From Spongiibacter pelagi (GTDB lineage Bacteria; Pseudomonadota; Gammaproteobacteria; Pseudomonadales; Spongiibacteraceae), in assembly GCF_014705705.1 (NCBI RefSeq), contig NZ_JACXLD010000007.1, forward strand, positions 1-64,000: a DNA stretch of 64,000 nucleotides, read 5' to 3'. Both the position numbers and the translations under genes were made by a program. Of this stretch, positions 7,957 to 18,337 are shown in pieces. The number at the start of each line of letters is the position of its first letter. The stretch's first letter is position 1. The notes beneath the pieces were generated by a model. That model searched no databases and was not told the DNA's origin. It saw only the letters and a list, made by a program, of their open reading frames with translations.

Positions 7957-8042
7957 GATGCCTTCTAGGTCGGATTTAGGGTGGTGAAATTATCCTTGAA
8001 ACTCAGGGGAACGACAAATAGAAAACGGCGGGATTGAGTGGA

Positions 8043-8312
8043 TTATTCGCCTTCGCCGAAATAATCGTTGATCAACGCGGTGATGGCATCTAGCGCTAGG
8101 TTTTCGTCTTCCCCTTCGCAAGCAATATGCAATTGCGAGCCCTGGCTGGCTGCCAGCATCATAATCGACATGATGCTTTTACCGTCGACCGAGCGGCCGT
8201 CTTTGCTAACGGTGGTGCTGGCGGCAAAGGCGCTGGCGGTGGTGACAAACTTTGAGGCTGCACGGGCGTGGAGGCCAAGTTTGTTGATAACGGTGATGGT
8301 GGTTTCAACCAT
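8043..8312 (-). CDS. ptsO: Nitrogen-related HPr phosphocarrier (NPr)
   Basis: A phosphocarrier of the PTS-Ntr chain, passing phosphate from PtsP (EI-Ntr) to PtsN. The 89 residues contain the active-site histidine in NKLGLHARAASKF (His16) and the regulatory-site-like region DGRSVDGKSIMSIMML around residue 46. Its position next to rapZ and ptsN, and the absence of sugar PTS genes, identify it as NPr and not sugar HPr. It is 75 bp downstream of rapZ, probably in the same transcript as rpoN-hpf-ptsN-rapZ. The gene for PtsP is not in this window. Confidence 0.94.
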   Translation of the reverse strand: MVETTITVINKLGLHARAASKFVTTASAFAASTTVSKDGRSVDGKSIMSIMMLAASQGSQLHIACEGEDENLALDAITALINDYFGEGE

Positions 8313-8387
8313 GCCGGGTGGGTTTCCTATTGGTTTAGCTTGTTGTTATAGCGTGTTTTCTGTGCCGCGTATTTTTGATGCTTGCCG

Positions 8388-9239
8388 TTATAGCTCCCGG
8401 TGCCTGACCTGTAGCTGTGGAACGGTTTCTGCCAGCGACTTGGCCAAGCGCTCCACCATATATACCGAACGATGTTGTCCGCCGGTGCAGCCAATGGCAA
8501 CAGTAAAATAGCTGCGGTTAGAGCCTTCTATTTTAGGAATCCATTGTTGCAGAAAATGGAGAATATCGCCGTGCATAGCTTCCACCATTGGGTGGTCGGA
8601 TAAAAAATCCTGAATAGCGGGGTCGCGGCCGTCTAATTTTCTTAAGCTAGGCTCCCAATGTGGATTGGGTAGCATGCGCAAATCAAATACCTGATCGGCA
8701 TCAATAGGCAGGCCGCGCTTGAAGCCAAAGGATTTCAACTGCACGGCAAGTGAGTTGCCATCTTGGCCCATGAGTCGGTCACGAATCACATCGCGTAATT
8801 CGTGAACGGTCATTGAGCTGCTGTCGATAACAAAGGCGGCTTCGGCAGCAATGGGGTCAAGCAGTTGTTGTTCGAGTCGGATCGCGTCAGATAGGGGCAG
8901 CGAGTTATTGCTTAGCGGATGTCGGCGCCGAGTTTCACTGAAGCGTTTAATCAGTTCATTGTCATTGGCGTCGAGAAAAATAATCTTCAGCTCGGCGCTT
9001 TTTTTGAGACTTTCCAGCATGCCGGAGAATTGATTCAGCTCGGTAGCGGAATTGCGAGCATCGATACAAACGGCAACCCGCTTGTGTACTTTCAGCTTAC
9101 TGCGAGAAAGCTCGCTGACCAGTGCCGGCAGAAGTGAAACCGGTAGATTGTCGATGGCGTAATAGCCCTCGTCCTCAAGTTGGTTGAGGGCGGTACTTTT
9201 TCCCGCGCCGGATCGTCCACTGAGGATAATAAGTTTCAC
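8388..9239 (-). CDS. rapZ: RNase adapter protein RapZ
   Basis: A 283-residue P-loop protein of the YvcJ/RapZ family. In enterobacteria RapZ binds small RNAs and directs RNase E to GlmZ, controlling glucosamine-6-phosphate synthase; in other gammaproteobacteria the role is less clear. Walker A is GRSGAGKST (8-16), a Walker B-like segment is KIIFLDAND (about 89-97), and the C-terminal RNA-binding part has the conserved TVAIGCTGGQHRSVY. Its ATG overlaps the ptsN stop by 4 bp, so the two are coupled. It fits the conserved ptsN-rapZ-ptsO order. Confidence 0.95.
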   Translation of the reverse strand: MKLIILSGRSGAGKSTALNQLEDEGYYAIDNLPVSLLPALVSELSRSKLKVHKRVAVCIDARNSATELNQFSGMLESLKKSAELKIIFLDANDNELIKRFSETRRRHPLSNNSLPLSDAIRLEQQLLDPIAAEAAFVIDSSSMTVHELRDVIRDRLMGQDGNSLAVQLKSFGFKRGLPIDADQVFDLRMLPNPHWEPSLRKLDGRDPAIQDFLSDHPMVEAMHGDILHFLQQWIPKIEGSNRSYFTVAIGCTGGQHRSVYMVERLAKSLAETVPQLQVRHREL

Positions 9240-9691
9240 TCTAGCCCCTTGATAGCCACTTCATACAGGCCTTGATCGTCTTCGGCTTTGCGTAATTCGT
9301 TACGGAAACTGGCGTTTTCAAAGGCCTCGGCCAGGGCAGCGAGGACTTTTAGGTGTTCGCCGTGAGCTTGTTCGGGCACGATGAGGGCGAACACAAGATC
9401 CACCACTTGATCGTCAATGGCTTCAAAATCAATGCCTTTTTCTAGGCTGATTAGAACGCCGGTAATACTGTCGCATTGGCTACTGCGGCAGTGCGGAATG
9501 GCCACGCCTTTGCCAAGACCAGTACTGCCTAGACGTTCGCGGGCCAGTAGCTGGTTGAACAGTTCATCAGAATTAAAACGGCTGTCGGCGGAGCTGGTGA
9601 TTTCTGCTACCAGCTCCAACAGCCGCTTTTTGCTGCTTACAGCGGCCCCCTGTTGCGTGCGTAGGGGGCTGAGGATGGAGGTGAAGTTCAT
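9236..9691 (-). CDS. ptsN: PTS IIA-like nitrogen regulatory protein PtsN
   Basis: End acceptor of the PTS-Ntr phosphorelay; its phosphorylation state controls potassium transport, phosphate sensing and sigma-54-linked functions. The 151 residues form one EIIA-2 domain, with the phosphorylated histidine in GKGVAIPHCRS (about His67) and the conserved segment DLVFALIVPEQAHGEHLKVL. It lies between hpf (18 bp) and rapZ (4-bp overlap). It is part of the rpoN-linked operon found through most gammaproteobacteria. Confidence 0.95.
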   Translation of the reverse strand: MNFTSILSPLRTQQGAAVSSKKRLLELVAEITSSADSRFNSDELFNQLLARERLGSTGLGKGVAIPHCRSSQCDSITGVLISLEKGIDFEAIDDQVVDLVFALIVPEQAHGEHLKVLAALAEAFENASFRNELRKAEDDQGLYEVAIKGLE

Positions 9692-9709
9692 GATTGAAAG
9701 AAAAGGGCC

Positions 9710-9997
9710 TTAACGGCCCAATACTTTTTCCTTGTGTTTGATAAGTTGACGATCGAGCTTGTCCGTCATGCTGTCGATAGCGGCGTACATATCGTCGGAT
9801 TCGCAGGTGGCAAATAGGTCTGCGCCGGCAACGTGGACATTGGCTTCCGCTTTTTGGATCAGTTTATCAACAGTCAGGGTGACGTCAGCGTTGGTGATAT
9901 TGTCGAAGTGACGTTGGAGTTTGGCAAGCTTGTTGTTGACGTAGTCGCGAAGTGGTTCGGTAACTTCGACGTGATGGCCACTGACAGTAATCTGCAT
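9710..9997 (-). CDS. hpf: Ribosome hibernation promoting factor, short form
   Basis: A 95-residue protein with a single ribosome-binding S30AE domain. Short HPF binds the 30S decoding centre in stationary phase and, with RMF, promotes 100S dimers. Family features are MQITVSGHHVEVTEPLRDYV at the start, the KLQRHFDNITNADVTL strand-helix and the basic DKLDRQLIKHKEKV helix at the end. The C-terminal dimerisation domain of long HPF is absent. It has a clear aaggagc ribosome-binding site before its ATG and lies 47 bp downstream of rpoN, the usual order. Confidence 0.96.
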   Translation of the reverse strand: MQITVSGHHVEVTEPLRDYVNNKLAKLQRHFDNITNADVTLTVDKLIQKAEANVHVAGADLFATCESDDMYAAIDSMTDKLDRQLIKHKEKVLGR

Positions 9998-10044
9998 ATC
10001 TTGCTCCTTATTAACAAAACAAGCGGCGCCTCACGGCGTGGCAG

Positions 10045-11565
10045 CTAAACCAGCCGCTTCCTCTCATTGGAGGGAGGAATGACCAGTGATTCTCTGTATT
10101 TGGCAATGGTGCGCCTGGCCACTTGAATGCCTTGATCTGCCAACAGGGTGGCAATTTTGCTATCACTCAAGGGTTTGCGCGGGTTTTCGGCGGCAACCAG
10201 TTTTTTGATTAACGCACGAATTGCCGTGGATGAACACTCTCCGCCAGTATCGGTTGAAACATGGCTGGAGAAAAAGAATTTCAGCTCGAAAATACCGCGC
10301 GGGGTATGCATGTATTTTTGGGTGGTGACCCGTGAAATGGTCGACTCATGCATGCCGATGGCTTCGGCAATATCGTGCAGCACCAGCGGTTTCATGGCTT
10401 CTTCACCATGTTCCAAAAATCCGCGCTGATATTCCACTATTTTGCTAGCGACCTTCATTAGTGTTTCGTTGCGGCTTTGTAGGCTTTTGATAAACCAGCG
10501 AGCTTCTTGCAGATTATCGCGAATATAGTCGGTGTCACTGCTTTTGCTGGTGCCTTTGGCTAGTGCGGCATAGCTGGCGTTTATTTGTATTTTGGGGGCG
10601 ATGTCTGGGTTTAGCTCAACCAGCCAGCGACCTTCTTTTTTAGTGACAAACACATCGGGTACCACGTACTCGGTGTCGCTGTCGGTAATCATATCGCCGG
10701 GAGTAGGGTTGAGCGATTGAATCACCTGTAAAACCGCTTTCAGGTCATCTTCTTTCAGTTTGCACTTGCGCATAATTTGCGCGTAATCCCGGTTGCCCAG
10801 CATAGGCATATAGTCGCGGACAACGGCTTGCGCTTCTTTGACATAGGGCAGTTTTTGGTCGAGTTGTCGCAACTGAATCAGCAGGCATTCTTGTAAATTC
10901 TGACCGCCTACGCCCGGAGGATCGAATTGCTGAATCAGGTGTAGAACCGCATTGACCTCTTCAATTTCGATGTTTTCATCGTTAAACGCTTCAACCAGTT
11001 CTTCTGGTGACTGCGTTAAGCGGCCTTTTTCATCAATGGCATCGATAATGGCGTCGGCAATATGGGTGTCGATTTCAGATAGACGGCTGAGATTGAGTTG
11101 CCAGCGCAGATGGTCTTGCAGTGAGTCGGAGCTGCTGTGGCGAAATTCATTGCCAAAATCGCTGTCATCGCCGCTGAGGCTACCGCCGACACTGCTGCTG
11201 GTTTGGAAGACGTCGTCCCATTGGGTGTCTACAGGGAGGTCTTCGGGAATGTCGTTGCGCTCAGCCCAGTCGCTATCTTCATCGCTACGCGGTGAGGGCT
11301 CGCTGTCGGCGCTCTCTGAGCTGCTTTTGCTGCTCTCTTTGTGAGCGTGTGATTCTTCTTGGGAGTGAGAGTCTTCGTCGCGTTTTGCTGTTTCTGGCTC
11401 GGCGTCGTTGTCATCACTGACTTCCAGCAGGGGGTTGGAATCCAATGCGGCTTGAATTTCTTGCTGAAGGTCGAGGGTAGAGAGTTGAAGTAGTCGAATC
11501 GCCTGTTGCAGCTGGGGGGTCATGGTCAATTGCTGACCGACTTTTAGCTGTAGCGATTGTTTCAT
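10045..11565 (-). CDS. rpoN: RNA polymerase sigma-54 factor
   Basis: Alternative sigma factor for -24/-12 promoters, requiring AAA+ activators. The 506 residues show region I ([20 protein letters not shown], Gln/Leu-rich activator-interacting), an acidic linker of about 100 residues rich in Ser, Glu and Asp (about 50-150), the core-binding domain (about 160-300), a helix-turn-helix region (about 380-430) and the RpoN box [10 protein letters not shown] near 490. It is downstream of lptB and upstream of hpf on the minus strand. The strong -24/-12 site before the pilin gene at the other end of this window is a likely target. Confidence 0.97.
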   Translation of the reverse strand: MKQSLQLKVGQQLTMTPQLQQAIRLLQLSTLDLQQEIQAALDSNPLLEVSDDNDAEPETAKRDEDSHSQEESHAHKESSKSSSESADSEPSPRSDEDSDWAERNDIPEDLPVDTQWDDVFQTSSSVGGSLSGDDSDFGNEFRHSSSDSLQDHLRWQLNLSRLSEIDTHIADAIIDAIDEKGRLTQSPEELVEAFNDENIEIEEVNAVLHLIQQFDPPGVGGQNLQECLLIQLRQLDQKLPYVKEAQAVVRDYMPMLGNRDYAQIMRKCKLKEDDLKAVLQVIQSLNPTPGDMITDSDTEYVVPDVFVTKKEGRWLVELNPDIAPKIQINASYAALAKGTSKSSDTDYIRDNLQEARWFIKSLQSRNETLMKVASKIVEYQRGFLEHGEEAMKPLVLHDIAEAIGMHESTISRVTTQKYMHTPRGIFELKFFFSSHVSTDTGGECSSTAIRALIKKLVAAENPRKPLSDSKIATLLADQGIQVARRTIAKYRESLVIPPSNERKRLV

Positions 11566-11706
11566 AGATGGCTTCTAAACTCAGCAAACCGTTAGCGGGT
11601 GACAAAGCCCACGTATAAAAATAGGGCTTTCTTTTAACTCAGAGTGTAGTCTGCAAAAACAGTCGCTGCAAGGGCGAATTAAGCAAGTGCTGTGCCGATT
11701 TTTTGA

Positions 11707-12432
11707 TCAAAGTGAAAATTTCTCACCCAGATAAATATCTCGAACAACTTGGTTGTTCAGAACTTGTTCGGCGTTCCCTTCGGCAACAATTCGGCCTTCG
11801 CCCACGATGTAGGCTTTTTCGCAGATATCTAGCGTTTCACGGACGTTGTGGTCGGTGATTAATACGCCAATCCCACGGTTTTGCAGGTGGCGGATAATAT
11901 GCTGAATATCGGCAACAGAAATGGGGTCAACGCCGGCAAAAGGCTCGTCGAGCAGAATAAAGCTGGGTTCGGTGGCCAGTGCGCGGGCAATTTCTACCCG
12001 GCGTCGCTCCCCGCCAGACAGGGCCATACCTTGGGAGTCGCGGATATGGGTAATGTGGAATTCTTCGAGCAGTGACTCGAGTTTTTCCTTGCGCTGCTTG
12101 CGGTTCAGGTCGCGGCGGGTTTCTAGGATCGCCATGATATTGTTGGCCACGCTGAGCTTTCTAAATACAGACGCTTCCTGAGGTAAATAGCCGACTCCTC
12201 GGCGGGCGCGACCCTGAATCGACATGGCAGTCAGGTCTTGGTCGTCTAGCATGATCTTGCCGCGATCGGCGTTGACGATGCCGACAATCATATAAAAGCA
12301 GGTGGTTTTGCCGGCGCCATTTGGGCCTAGCAGACCGACGATTTCGCCACTGCGAATGGAGATTGAAACGTCTTTGATTACTTGCCGGCCCTTGTAGGAT
12401 TTGGCGAGATTGCTGGCTTGTAATACCGGCAT
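11707..12432 (-). CDS. lptB: LPS export ABC transporter ATPase LptB
   Basis: Cytoplasmic ATPase that works as a dimer with LptF and LptG to extract lipopolysaccharide from the inner membrane. The 241 residues contain Walker [10 protein letters not shown] (about 37-45), the Q-loop LPQEASVF, the ABC signature LSGGERRR, Walker B FILLDEPF and the switch His in LITDHNVRE. Its ATG shares a base with the lptA stop, giving translational coupling. lptF and lptG are not in the window, as usual for gammaproteobacteria, where they sit elsewhere. Confidence 0.97.
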   Translation of the reverse strand: MPVLQASNLAKSYKGRQVIKDVSISIRSGEIVGLLGPNGAGKTTCFYMIVGIVNADRGKIMLDDQDLTAMSIQGRARRGVGYLPQEASVFRKLSVANNIMAILETRRDLNRKQRKEKLESLLEEFHITHIRDSQGMALSGGERRRVEIARALATEPSFILLDEPFAGVDPISVADIQHIIRHLQNRGIGVLITDHNVRETLDICEKAYIVGEGRIVAEGNAEQVLNNQVVRDIYLGEKFSL

Positions 12433-12983
12433 TATCGAATTTCCTTTTTCGTGGCAGGCTCTGAACCGGGTTTAATTGTAGAGGGCTTAGTTTCAGGCGC
12501 CGCTTGGGGTTGAAGAATCATCTTCACCCGGGTTTCTTGCTCAGTATTGCCGCCATCTGCAACTACCGTTTGTTTGCGGCCATTATAAAAAATCCGATCG
12601 CCGCTTATGCGCGAGCCTTGATGGCTGATTTCGGCATTGTTTAACAACAGGATTTCTTCATTGTCGATGCGGTATTCAATGCGGTTGGCGCTCGCGGTAA
12701 CTACGCCTTCGCTGGCATTAGTTTGCTGTTCAAAGCTCGCGGGTGCGCCTTCGGCGATCACTGTATCCACCTTGCGCTCAGACTCAACAATAGTGAGTTT
12801 GTCGGCTTTGATCTTTAGGCTGCCTTGGCTCATTTCTACATTGCCGGTATAGGTGCCTTGATTGCTTTCGTAACTGGCGCTGTCAGAGCTGAGGTTAATC
12901 GCTTGGCTGCGGTCGTCGGGCAGGGCAGAAACAAGATTGGCGTAGGCCAATGCGCTAATAAACAGGAGCGATTTAAGGTTCAT
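12432..12983 (-). CDS. lptA: LPS transport periplasmic protein LptA
   Basis: Periplasmic beta-jellyroll protein that bridges LptC and LptD and forms the channel for LPS crossing the periplasm. The 183 residues start with a signal peptide (about 1-20, ending VSALP). The OstA-like domain follows (about 25-145), with repeated strands such as [20 protein letters not shown] and the conserved [21 protein letters not shown] Pro/Lys-rich tail follows the fold. The start overlaps lptC by 11 bp and the stop overlaps lptB, so lptC-lptA-lptB form a tight unit. Confidence 0.95.
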   Translation of the reverse strand: MNLKSLLFISALAYANLVSALPDDRSQAINLSSDSASYESNQGTYTGNVEMSQGSLKIKADKLTIVESERKVDTVIAEGAPASFEQQTNASEGVVTASANRIEYRIDNEEILLLNNAEISHQGSRISGDRIFYNGRKQTVVADGGNTEQETRVKMILQPQAAPETKPSTIKPGSEPATKKEIR

Positions 12984-13536
12984 AATGCCCCCGGATTTGG
13001 CTGAGCAGTTCTACTTTTTCGGCGACCAGATTGGCATTCATGCCAACCGATTCGGTGTAGCCATTGGGTAGTTTTAGGATCATTGGGCTCTGGGTGGTAA
13101 CGAAGTTGGTTTCCAGATCGATGCGCAGGGTTTCTGTCTGAATTTCCGCTTCGCGAATCAGATCTCGAACTAATACTGCGCCTTGTAAGTCGAGCTGTTC
13201 GCCATTGCGGCTCAGTTCGCCGATATCGGCATCGGCTGTCCACGGGCGCTGGCCGACACTGCCAAGGTAGGAGGGTTGCTTAAGTTGGATTTGGCCGCTG
13301 TCTAAAAACCGCTGGGCGCGCTCGGCCTTCCAGCTATAGGCAATCTGTCCGTCTTCACGGAATTTTACACCTTCAAGGCCGCGCAGTTCGGAGTCGATAT
13401 TCCGCTGGTTTTCTACGGAGGGAACGAGACTTAATTTACCGCTTTCGCTGAATTGGGTCAGATAGATTACCGTACCGATAATCGCGGTGATCACGGAAAT
13501 AACCGAGGTCAGGTTGATGCGAAACGGGTGGCTCAT
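12973..13536 (-). CDS. lptC: LPS export inner-membrane protein LptC
   Basis: Single-pass inner-membrane protein that receives LPS from LptB2FG and hands it to LptA. The 187 residues have one N-terminal transmembrane helix (ISVITAIIGTVIYL, about 13-27) and a periplasmic beta-jellyroll. Family segments include YSWKAERAQRFLDSGQIQL and the C-terminal TLRIDLETNFVTTQSPMILK. It abuts kdsC upstream (1 bp between stop and start codons) and overlaps lptA, matching the kdsD-kdsC-lptC-lptA-lptB order of E. coli and Pseudomonas. Confidence 0.94.
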   Translation of the reverse strand: MSHPFRINLTSVISVITAIIGTVIYLTQFSESGKLSLVPSVENQRNIDSELRGLEGVKFREDGQIAYSWKAERAQRFLDSGQIQLKQPSYLGSVGQRPWTADADIGELSRNGEQLDLQGAVLVRDLIREAEIQTETLRIDLETNFVTTQSPMILKLPNGYTESVGMNANLVAEKVELLSQIRGHYEP

Positions 13537-14058
13537 TTACAGGTATTGCTCCAGCGCGGATTCAAGCAAACCTTGGGATTTTAGAATGAACTCGCAAATC
13601 TCGCGAATGGCGCCATTGCCGCCGCTGGCACGGGTTGTCCAGTCTGCGTGCTGGGCGACAAAGTAGTGGCCATTGGCTACGGTGATGCCTAAACCGGCGG
13701 CACGAACAGCGGCGAGGTCGGGCAAGTCATCGCCAACATAGGCGATTTGCTTGTAATCGAGCCCCTGGTCTTGGCGTAGCTCTTCTAGCGCCGTGCCTTT
13801 ATCTTCGCGGCCTTGATAAATTAACTCGATTTTCAATTCTGCGGCGCGGCGTTCCAGTAATTTGGAGCTGCGGCCGGTGATAATGGCCGGGGTAATGCCT
13901 GCGTCGCGCAATAATTTAATGCCGAGTCCGTCGAGAATGGAGAAGGCTTTGAGTTCTTCGCCGCTATTGCCGAAGTAGAGGCTGCCGTCGGTGAGTACGC
14001 CATCGACATCCATGGCCAGTAGGGTGATCTGGCGGGCTTTTTCAATAATGCTGTTCAT
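13537..14058 (-). CDS. kdsC: 3-deoxy-D-manno-octulosonate 8-phosphate phosphatase
   Basis: HAD-superfamily phosphatase that releases Kdo from Kdo-8-phosphate, the third step of Kdo synthesis for lipid A assembly. The 173 residues contain the nucleophile motif AMDVDGVLTDGSLYF, motif II ITGRSS and the metal-binding motif AYVGDDLPDL. It lacks a cap domain, as usual for this tetrameric family. A TTG two codons upstream (14064) is also possible; the ATG at 14058 is chosen. It sits between kdsD and lptC on the same strand, so substrate production and LPS export genes are cotranscribed. Confidence 0.95.
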   Translation of the reverse strand: MNSIIEKARQITLLAMDVDGVLTDGSLYFGNSGEELKAFSILDGLGIKLLRDAGITPAIITGRSSKLLERRAAELKIELIYQGREDKGTALEELRQDQGLDYKQIAYVGDDLPDLAAVRAAGLGITVANGHYFVAQHADWTTRASGGNGAIREICEFILKSQGLLESALEQYL

Positions 14059-14108
14059 TGCCAATAATGTTTTTGTGTAATGAAATTGTTGTTTTTGTTC
14101 AGAGCGCG

Positions 14109-15074
14109 TTATGCCACGCCCGCTTTTAGCAAGTCGTGAGTATGTATGACTCCTGCTGGGCGGCCTTGTTCATCGGTGGCGACCAGTACCGTAATTTTAT
14201 TGTCTTCCATAATGCGCAAAGCCTCGGCGGCCATAGTGCCGGGGGAAATGGTGCGGCAGTTTTGGGTCATCACTTCTTGAATTGGTGCGCTGTGAATATC
14301 AATGCTGCGGTCAATTGCCCGACGCAGGTCGCCGTCAGTAAAAATGCCGCAAAGTTTGCCATCGGCATCAACAACCGTGGTCATGCCCAGCGCTTTCTGG
14401 CTCATTTCCAGCAAGGCTTCTTTCATTAGGCAATTATTGCTGACCACCGGGATTTCATCGCCGGTGTGCATAATGCTGTCAATTTTCAACAATAGGCGTC
14501 GGCCCAGTGCGCCGCCGGGGTGAGAAAACGCAAAATCATCGGCGGTAAAACCACGTGCTTCCAATAGGGCGATTGCCAAGGCGTCGCCCATGACTAGCGC
14601 AACAGTGGTGCTGGAAGTCGGCGCTAAATTTAGCGGGCAGGCTTCCTGTTCAACGCCAACATCGAGGTGTACATCGGCGCCGGTAGCCAGTTCTGACGCG
14701 GGGTTGCCGGTCATGGCAATCACGGGTACAGCGAGTAATTTCAACAGCGGTAGAATGGTAACGAGTTCGCCAGTACTGCCTGAGTTGGATAGGGCAATGA
14801 CGACGTCGCCTGCGGTAATCATGCCCATATCACCGTGGCTGGCTTCGCCGGGGTGTACAAAAAAGGCGGGAGTGCCGGTGCTGGCAAGGGTAGCGGCAAT
14901 TTTATTGCCAATGTGGCCAGATTTGCCCATGCCGGTGACCACTACGCGGCCTTGGCAGTTTAAAATCAGTTCGCAAGCTTGATCGAAGCTGGCATCAATT
15001 TTTGTTAAAAGGGCGCTGACTGCGTCTCGTTCCTGAGTAATAGCGCGCTGTGCCGATTCTCTAAGCGAAGGCAT
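14109..15074 (-). CDS. kdsD: D-arabinose 5-phosphate isomerase
   Basis: Converts ribulose 5-phosphate to arabinose 5-phosphate, the first committed step to Kdo. The 321 residues carry an N-terminal SIS domain (about 35-170; GMGKSGHIGNKIAATLASTG and the segment HPGEASHGDMGMI) followed by two CBS domains (about 200-320; KLCGIFTDGDLRRAID). Length and order are those of E. coli KdsD. It starts the minus-strand operon kdsD-kdsC-lptC-lptA-lptB-rpoN and is divergent from mlaC across a 198-bp gap. That is the position where mlaFED usually begins. Confidence 0.96.
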   Translation of the reverse strand: MPSLRESAQRAITQERDAVSALLTKIDASFDQACELILNCQGRVVVTGMGKSGHIGNKIAATLASTGTPAFFVHPGEASHGDMGMITAGDVVIALSNSGSTGELVTILPLLKLLAVPVIAMTGNPASELATGADVHLDVGVEQEACPLNLAPTSSTTVALVMGDALAIALLEARGFTADDFAFSHPGGALGRRLLLKIDSIMHTGDEIPVVSNNCLMKEALLEMSQKALGMTTVVDADGKLCGIFTDGDLRRAIDRSIDIHSAPIQEVMTQNCRTISPGTMAAEALRIMEDNKITVLVATDEQGRPAGVIHTHDLLKAGVA

Positions 15075-15272
15075 TACCGAGTGTGTCCTTAAGCTGGTAT
15101 TAATTTTCGCTATGATATGTTCGATTGTGAAAAATTAACAGGTTTGATGTGCTCGGACCATGAAGTCCTCTGCGCTAGAATCGGGTCAAAGAATGACAAA
15201 TGAAAATGCTGGCGCCGAAGCTCATTGTTAGACACGCTGGCAACCAATTAGAACGGACTAAGGTGATAAGCA

Positions 15273-16001
15273 ATGTTTAAAAAGTGGTGTTTTGTACTGT
15301 TCTCTGTGCTGTTGGGGGCATCGCTAGCCAGTGCGAATGTCGCTAAGGGGCCTTATCAGGTCGTTGCCGATACTACCCAGGAGTTGCTGCAAGTTATTGA
15401 GGAGGCCAAGGGCTACATCGATGAGGATGAGCCGCGCTTCACCCGCGAAATTCTGCGAATCATGAATGAAGTGGTGGATTTTCAGAGTTTTGCTCGCGGT
15501 GTGATGGGTGATTACGGCAGCAGCACCGCCTATCGCCAATTGCAAACGGAAGAAGAGCGCAAAGCTTTCCGTGATCGCGTGTTTAAGTTTACCGATACCT
15601 TTCGTGATGGCCTGATCAATACCTATTCAAAAGGTTTGCTGGCATTTAATGGTAACCGCATTGAAGTCCAGCCCGAGCTGATTGTGACTGAAGGTGGTAA
15701 GGCGACTGAGGTGTCATTTAAAGACGCCAAGCCAGAGCAATTGAAGGGCACGGTAAGTGTGCGCCAGTATATTTATGGCGAACGCAGCAAGCCCTACGAA
15801 ATTGTCTACAGCCTCAGTCAGGGCAAGGGCGGAGAGTGGAAGTTGCGCAATGTTATTATTGAAGGCTTGAACTTAGGGCAGATTTATCAAAACCAATTTC
15901 TCGCTGCGGCCAAAACTGAAGGTGGTGATATCGACAAAGTTATCGAGAATTGGACGGTAACCCCACAAGAAGTCATGGAGCAGCAAGCTTCGGCAGAGTA
16001 A
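15273..16001 (+). CDS. mlaC: Periplasmic phospholipid-binding protein MlaC
   Basis: Periplasmic shuttle of the Mla pathway, carrying phospholipids between the outer-membrane MlaA complex and the inner-membrane MlaFEDB transporter. The 242 residues have a signal peptide (about 1-21, ending ASA-N) and the MlaC/Ttg2D fold, with FTREILRIMNEVVDFQSFARGVMGDYG and the C-terminal EWKLRNVIIEGLNLGQIYQNQF. The ATG has an aaggtgat ribosome-binding site. The usual partners mlaF, mlaE and mlaD, which should sit directly upstream between kdsD and mlaC, are missing, and so is mlaB downstream. A terminator follows at once, so mlaC is a single-gene unit here. Confidence 0.92.
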   Translation: MFKKWCFVLFSVLLGASLASANVAKGPYQVVADTTQELLQVIEEAKGYIDEDEPRFTREILRIMNEVVDFQSFARGVMGDYGSSTAYRQLQTEEERKAFRDRVFKFTDTFRDGLINTYSKGLLAFNGNRIEVQPELIVTEGGKATEVSFKDAKPEQLKGTVSVRQYIYGERSKPYEIVYSLSQGKGGEWKLRNVIIEGLNLGQIYQNQFLAAAKTEGGDIDKVIENWTVTPQEVMEQQASAE

Positions 16002-16025
16002 TCGCCCCCCTTTATAAATTTGATG

Positions 16026-16054
16026 GCGCTCGCATTTTGCGGGCGCTATTTTCT
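16026..16054 (+). terminator. Terminator after mlaC
   Basis: Arms gcgctcgc and gcgggcgc (one T-G pair) form an 8-bp GC-rich stem with an attt loop, followed by tattttc. It separates mlaC from ibaG-murA. Confidence 0.6.
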
Positions 16055-16153
16055 TCCCATATTTGTCTGGGCTTTTTTCACCAAGCTGTCGCGCCCAAGC
16101 CTTGAATTCCGTACAATTCGGCGCTTATTCATCGATTGATTCCCGGAATTGGC

Positions 16154-16378
16154 ATGCAAGAACAAATTAGCGAACAACTGAAAGCACATTTTACCGACGC
16201 CACTATTGAGGTTGGCGGCGATGGAAGTCATTTTGATGTCAAAGTTGTCAGCGATGTTTTTGAAGGCTTGCGCCCGGTAAAGCGTCAACAGATGGTGTAT
16301 GCCGCGTTAAATGACATGATTCGCGATGGCAGCGTGCACGCTGTGAATATCAAAGCCCTGACCGTGGCTGAGGCATAA
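16154..16378 (+). CDS. ibaG: BolA-family protein IbaG
   Basis: A 74-residue BolA-like protein. IbaG partners with monothiol glutaredoxin to bind [2Fe-2S] clusters and is linked to acid stress and iron homeostasis. Typical features are the IEVGGDGSHFDVKVVSDVFEG core with the conserved His, and the RQQMVYAALNDMIRDGSVHAV helix-turn segment. The frame is open from 16136, but the ATG at 16154 gives the usual family N-terminus. Its stop directly abuts the murA ATG, the arrangement conserved across gammaproteobacteria. Confidence 0.92.
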   Translation: MQEQISEQLKAHFTDATIEVGGDGSHFDVKVVSDVFEGLRPVKRQQMVYAALNDMIRDGSVHAVNIKALTVAEA

Positions 16379-17644
<1,266 letters not shown>

Positions 17645-17677
17645 TGAATTCAGCGCATAGCCGCTGGGAGTAAGCTT

Positions 17678-18337
17678 GTGGAACAACCCATTACTATTGC
17701 CCTGACCAAGGGGCGTATTTTGAAAGAGACCCTACCGCTGTTGGCGGAAGCGGGTATTGAGCCGCTGGAAGATATTTCCAGCAGCCGCAAGCTGATTTTC
17801 CCGACTAATCATGCCCATATTAATTTGATTGTGATTCGCGGCACCGATGTGCCCACCTACGTTAAGTTGGGTTCGGCAGATATTGGTATTGCTGGCAAGG
17901 ATATGCTGTTGGAGCTGGGCTCTGAGGATATGTACGAGCCGCTGGATCTCAATATTGCGCGCTGTAAATTGATGACGGCGGGGCGTAAAGATGAGCCTCT
18001 GCCTCAGGGGCGCGTGCGGGTCGCGACCAAATTCGTGAATGTGGCCCGGCGGCACTTTGCCGAGCGCGGTATTCAGGTAGAGCTAATCAAACTCTATGGT
18101 GCAATGGAGTTGGCGCCGCTGATGAATCTCGCTGACTTGATCGTGGATATTGTCGACACCGGTAATACCTTGCGCGCCAATGGCATGGAGCCGCGCGATA
18201 TGATTGCTGAGGTGAGCTCACGCGTGGTGGTTAATAAAGCGGCCATGAAGCGCAAACACCGTGAGGTGCAGGGCATTATTGAGCGCCTTGAGGCGGCCGT
18301 GGCCTCACGTCAGGTGGCCGAGGTGGCGAATGGCTGA
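17678..18337 (+). CDS. hisG: ATP phosphoribosyltransferase, short (HisZ-dependent) form
   Basis: First step of histidine synthesis: joins ATP and PRPP. The 219 residues span only the two catalytic periplasmic-binding-protein-like domains ([18 protein letters not shown] at the start; the PRPP loop [19 protein letters not shown] near 155). The C-terminal ACT-like regulatory domain of long HisG (about 299 residues) is absent. Short HisG requires the HisRS-like regulatory subunit HisZ, which is not in this window. The GTG start has gggag 7 nt upstream. The stop overlaps the hisD start. Confidence 0.96.
   Translation: MEQPITIALTKGRILKETLPLLAEAGIEPLEDISSSRKLIFPTNHAHINLIVIRGTDVPTYVKLGSADIGIAGKDMLLELGSEDMYEPLDLNIARCKLMTAGRKDEPLPQGRVRVATKFVNVARRHFAERGIQVELIKLYGAMELAPLMNLADLIVDIVDTGNTLRANGMEPRDMIAEVSSRVVVNKAAMKRKHREVQGIIERLEAAVASRQVAEVANG

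Noticed and set aside
11606-11632. aaagccc/gggcttt hairpin between lptB and rpoN as a terminator
   Set aside because: The stem is 7 bp with a long loop and no T-run in the minus direction; lptB-rpoN read-through is likely.
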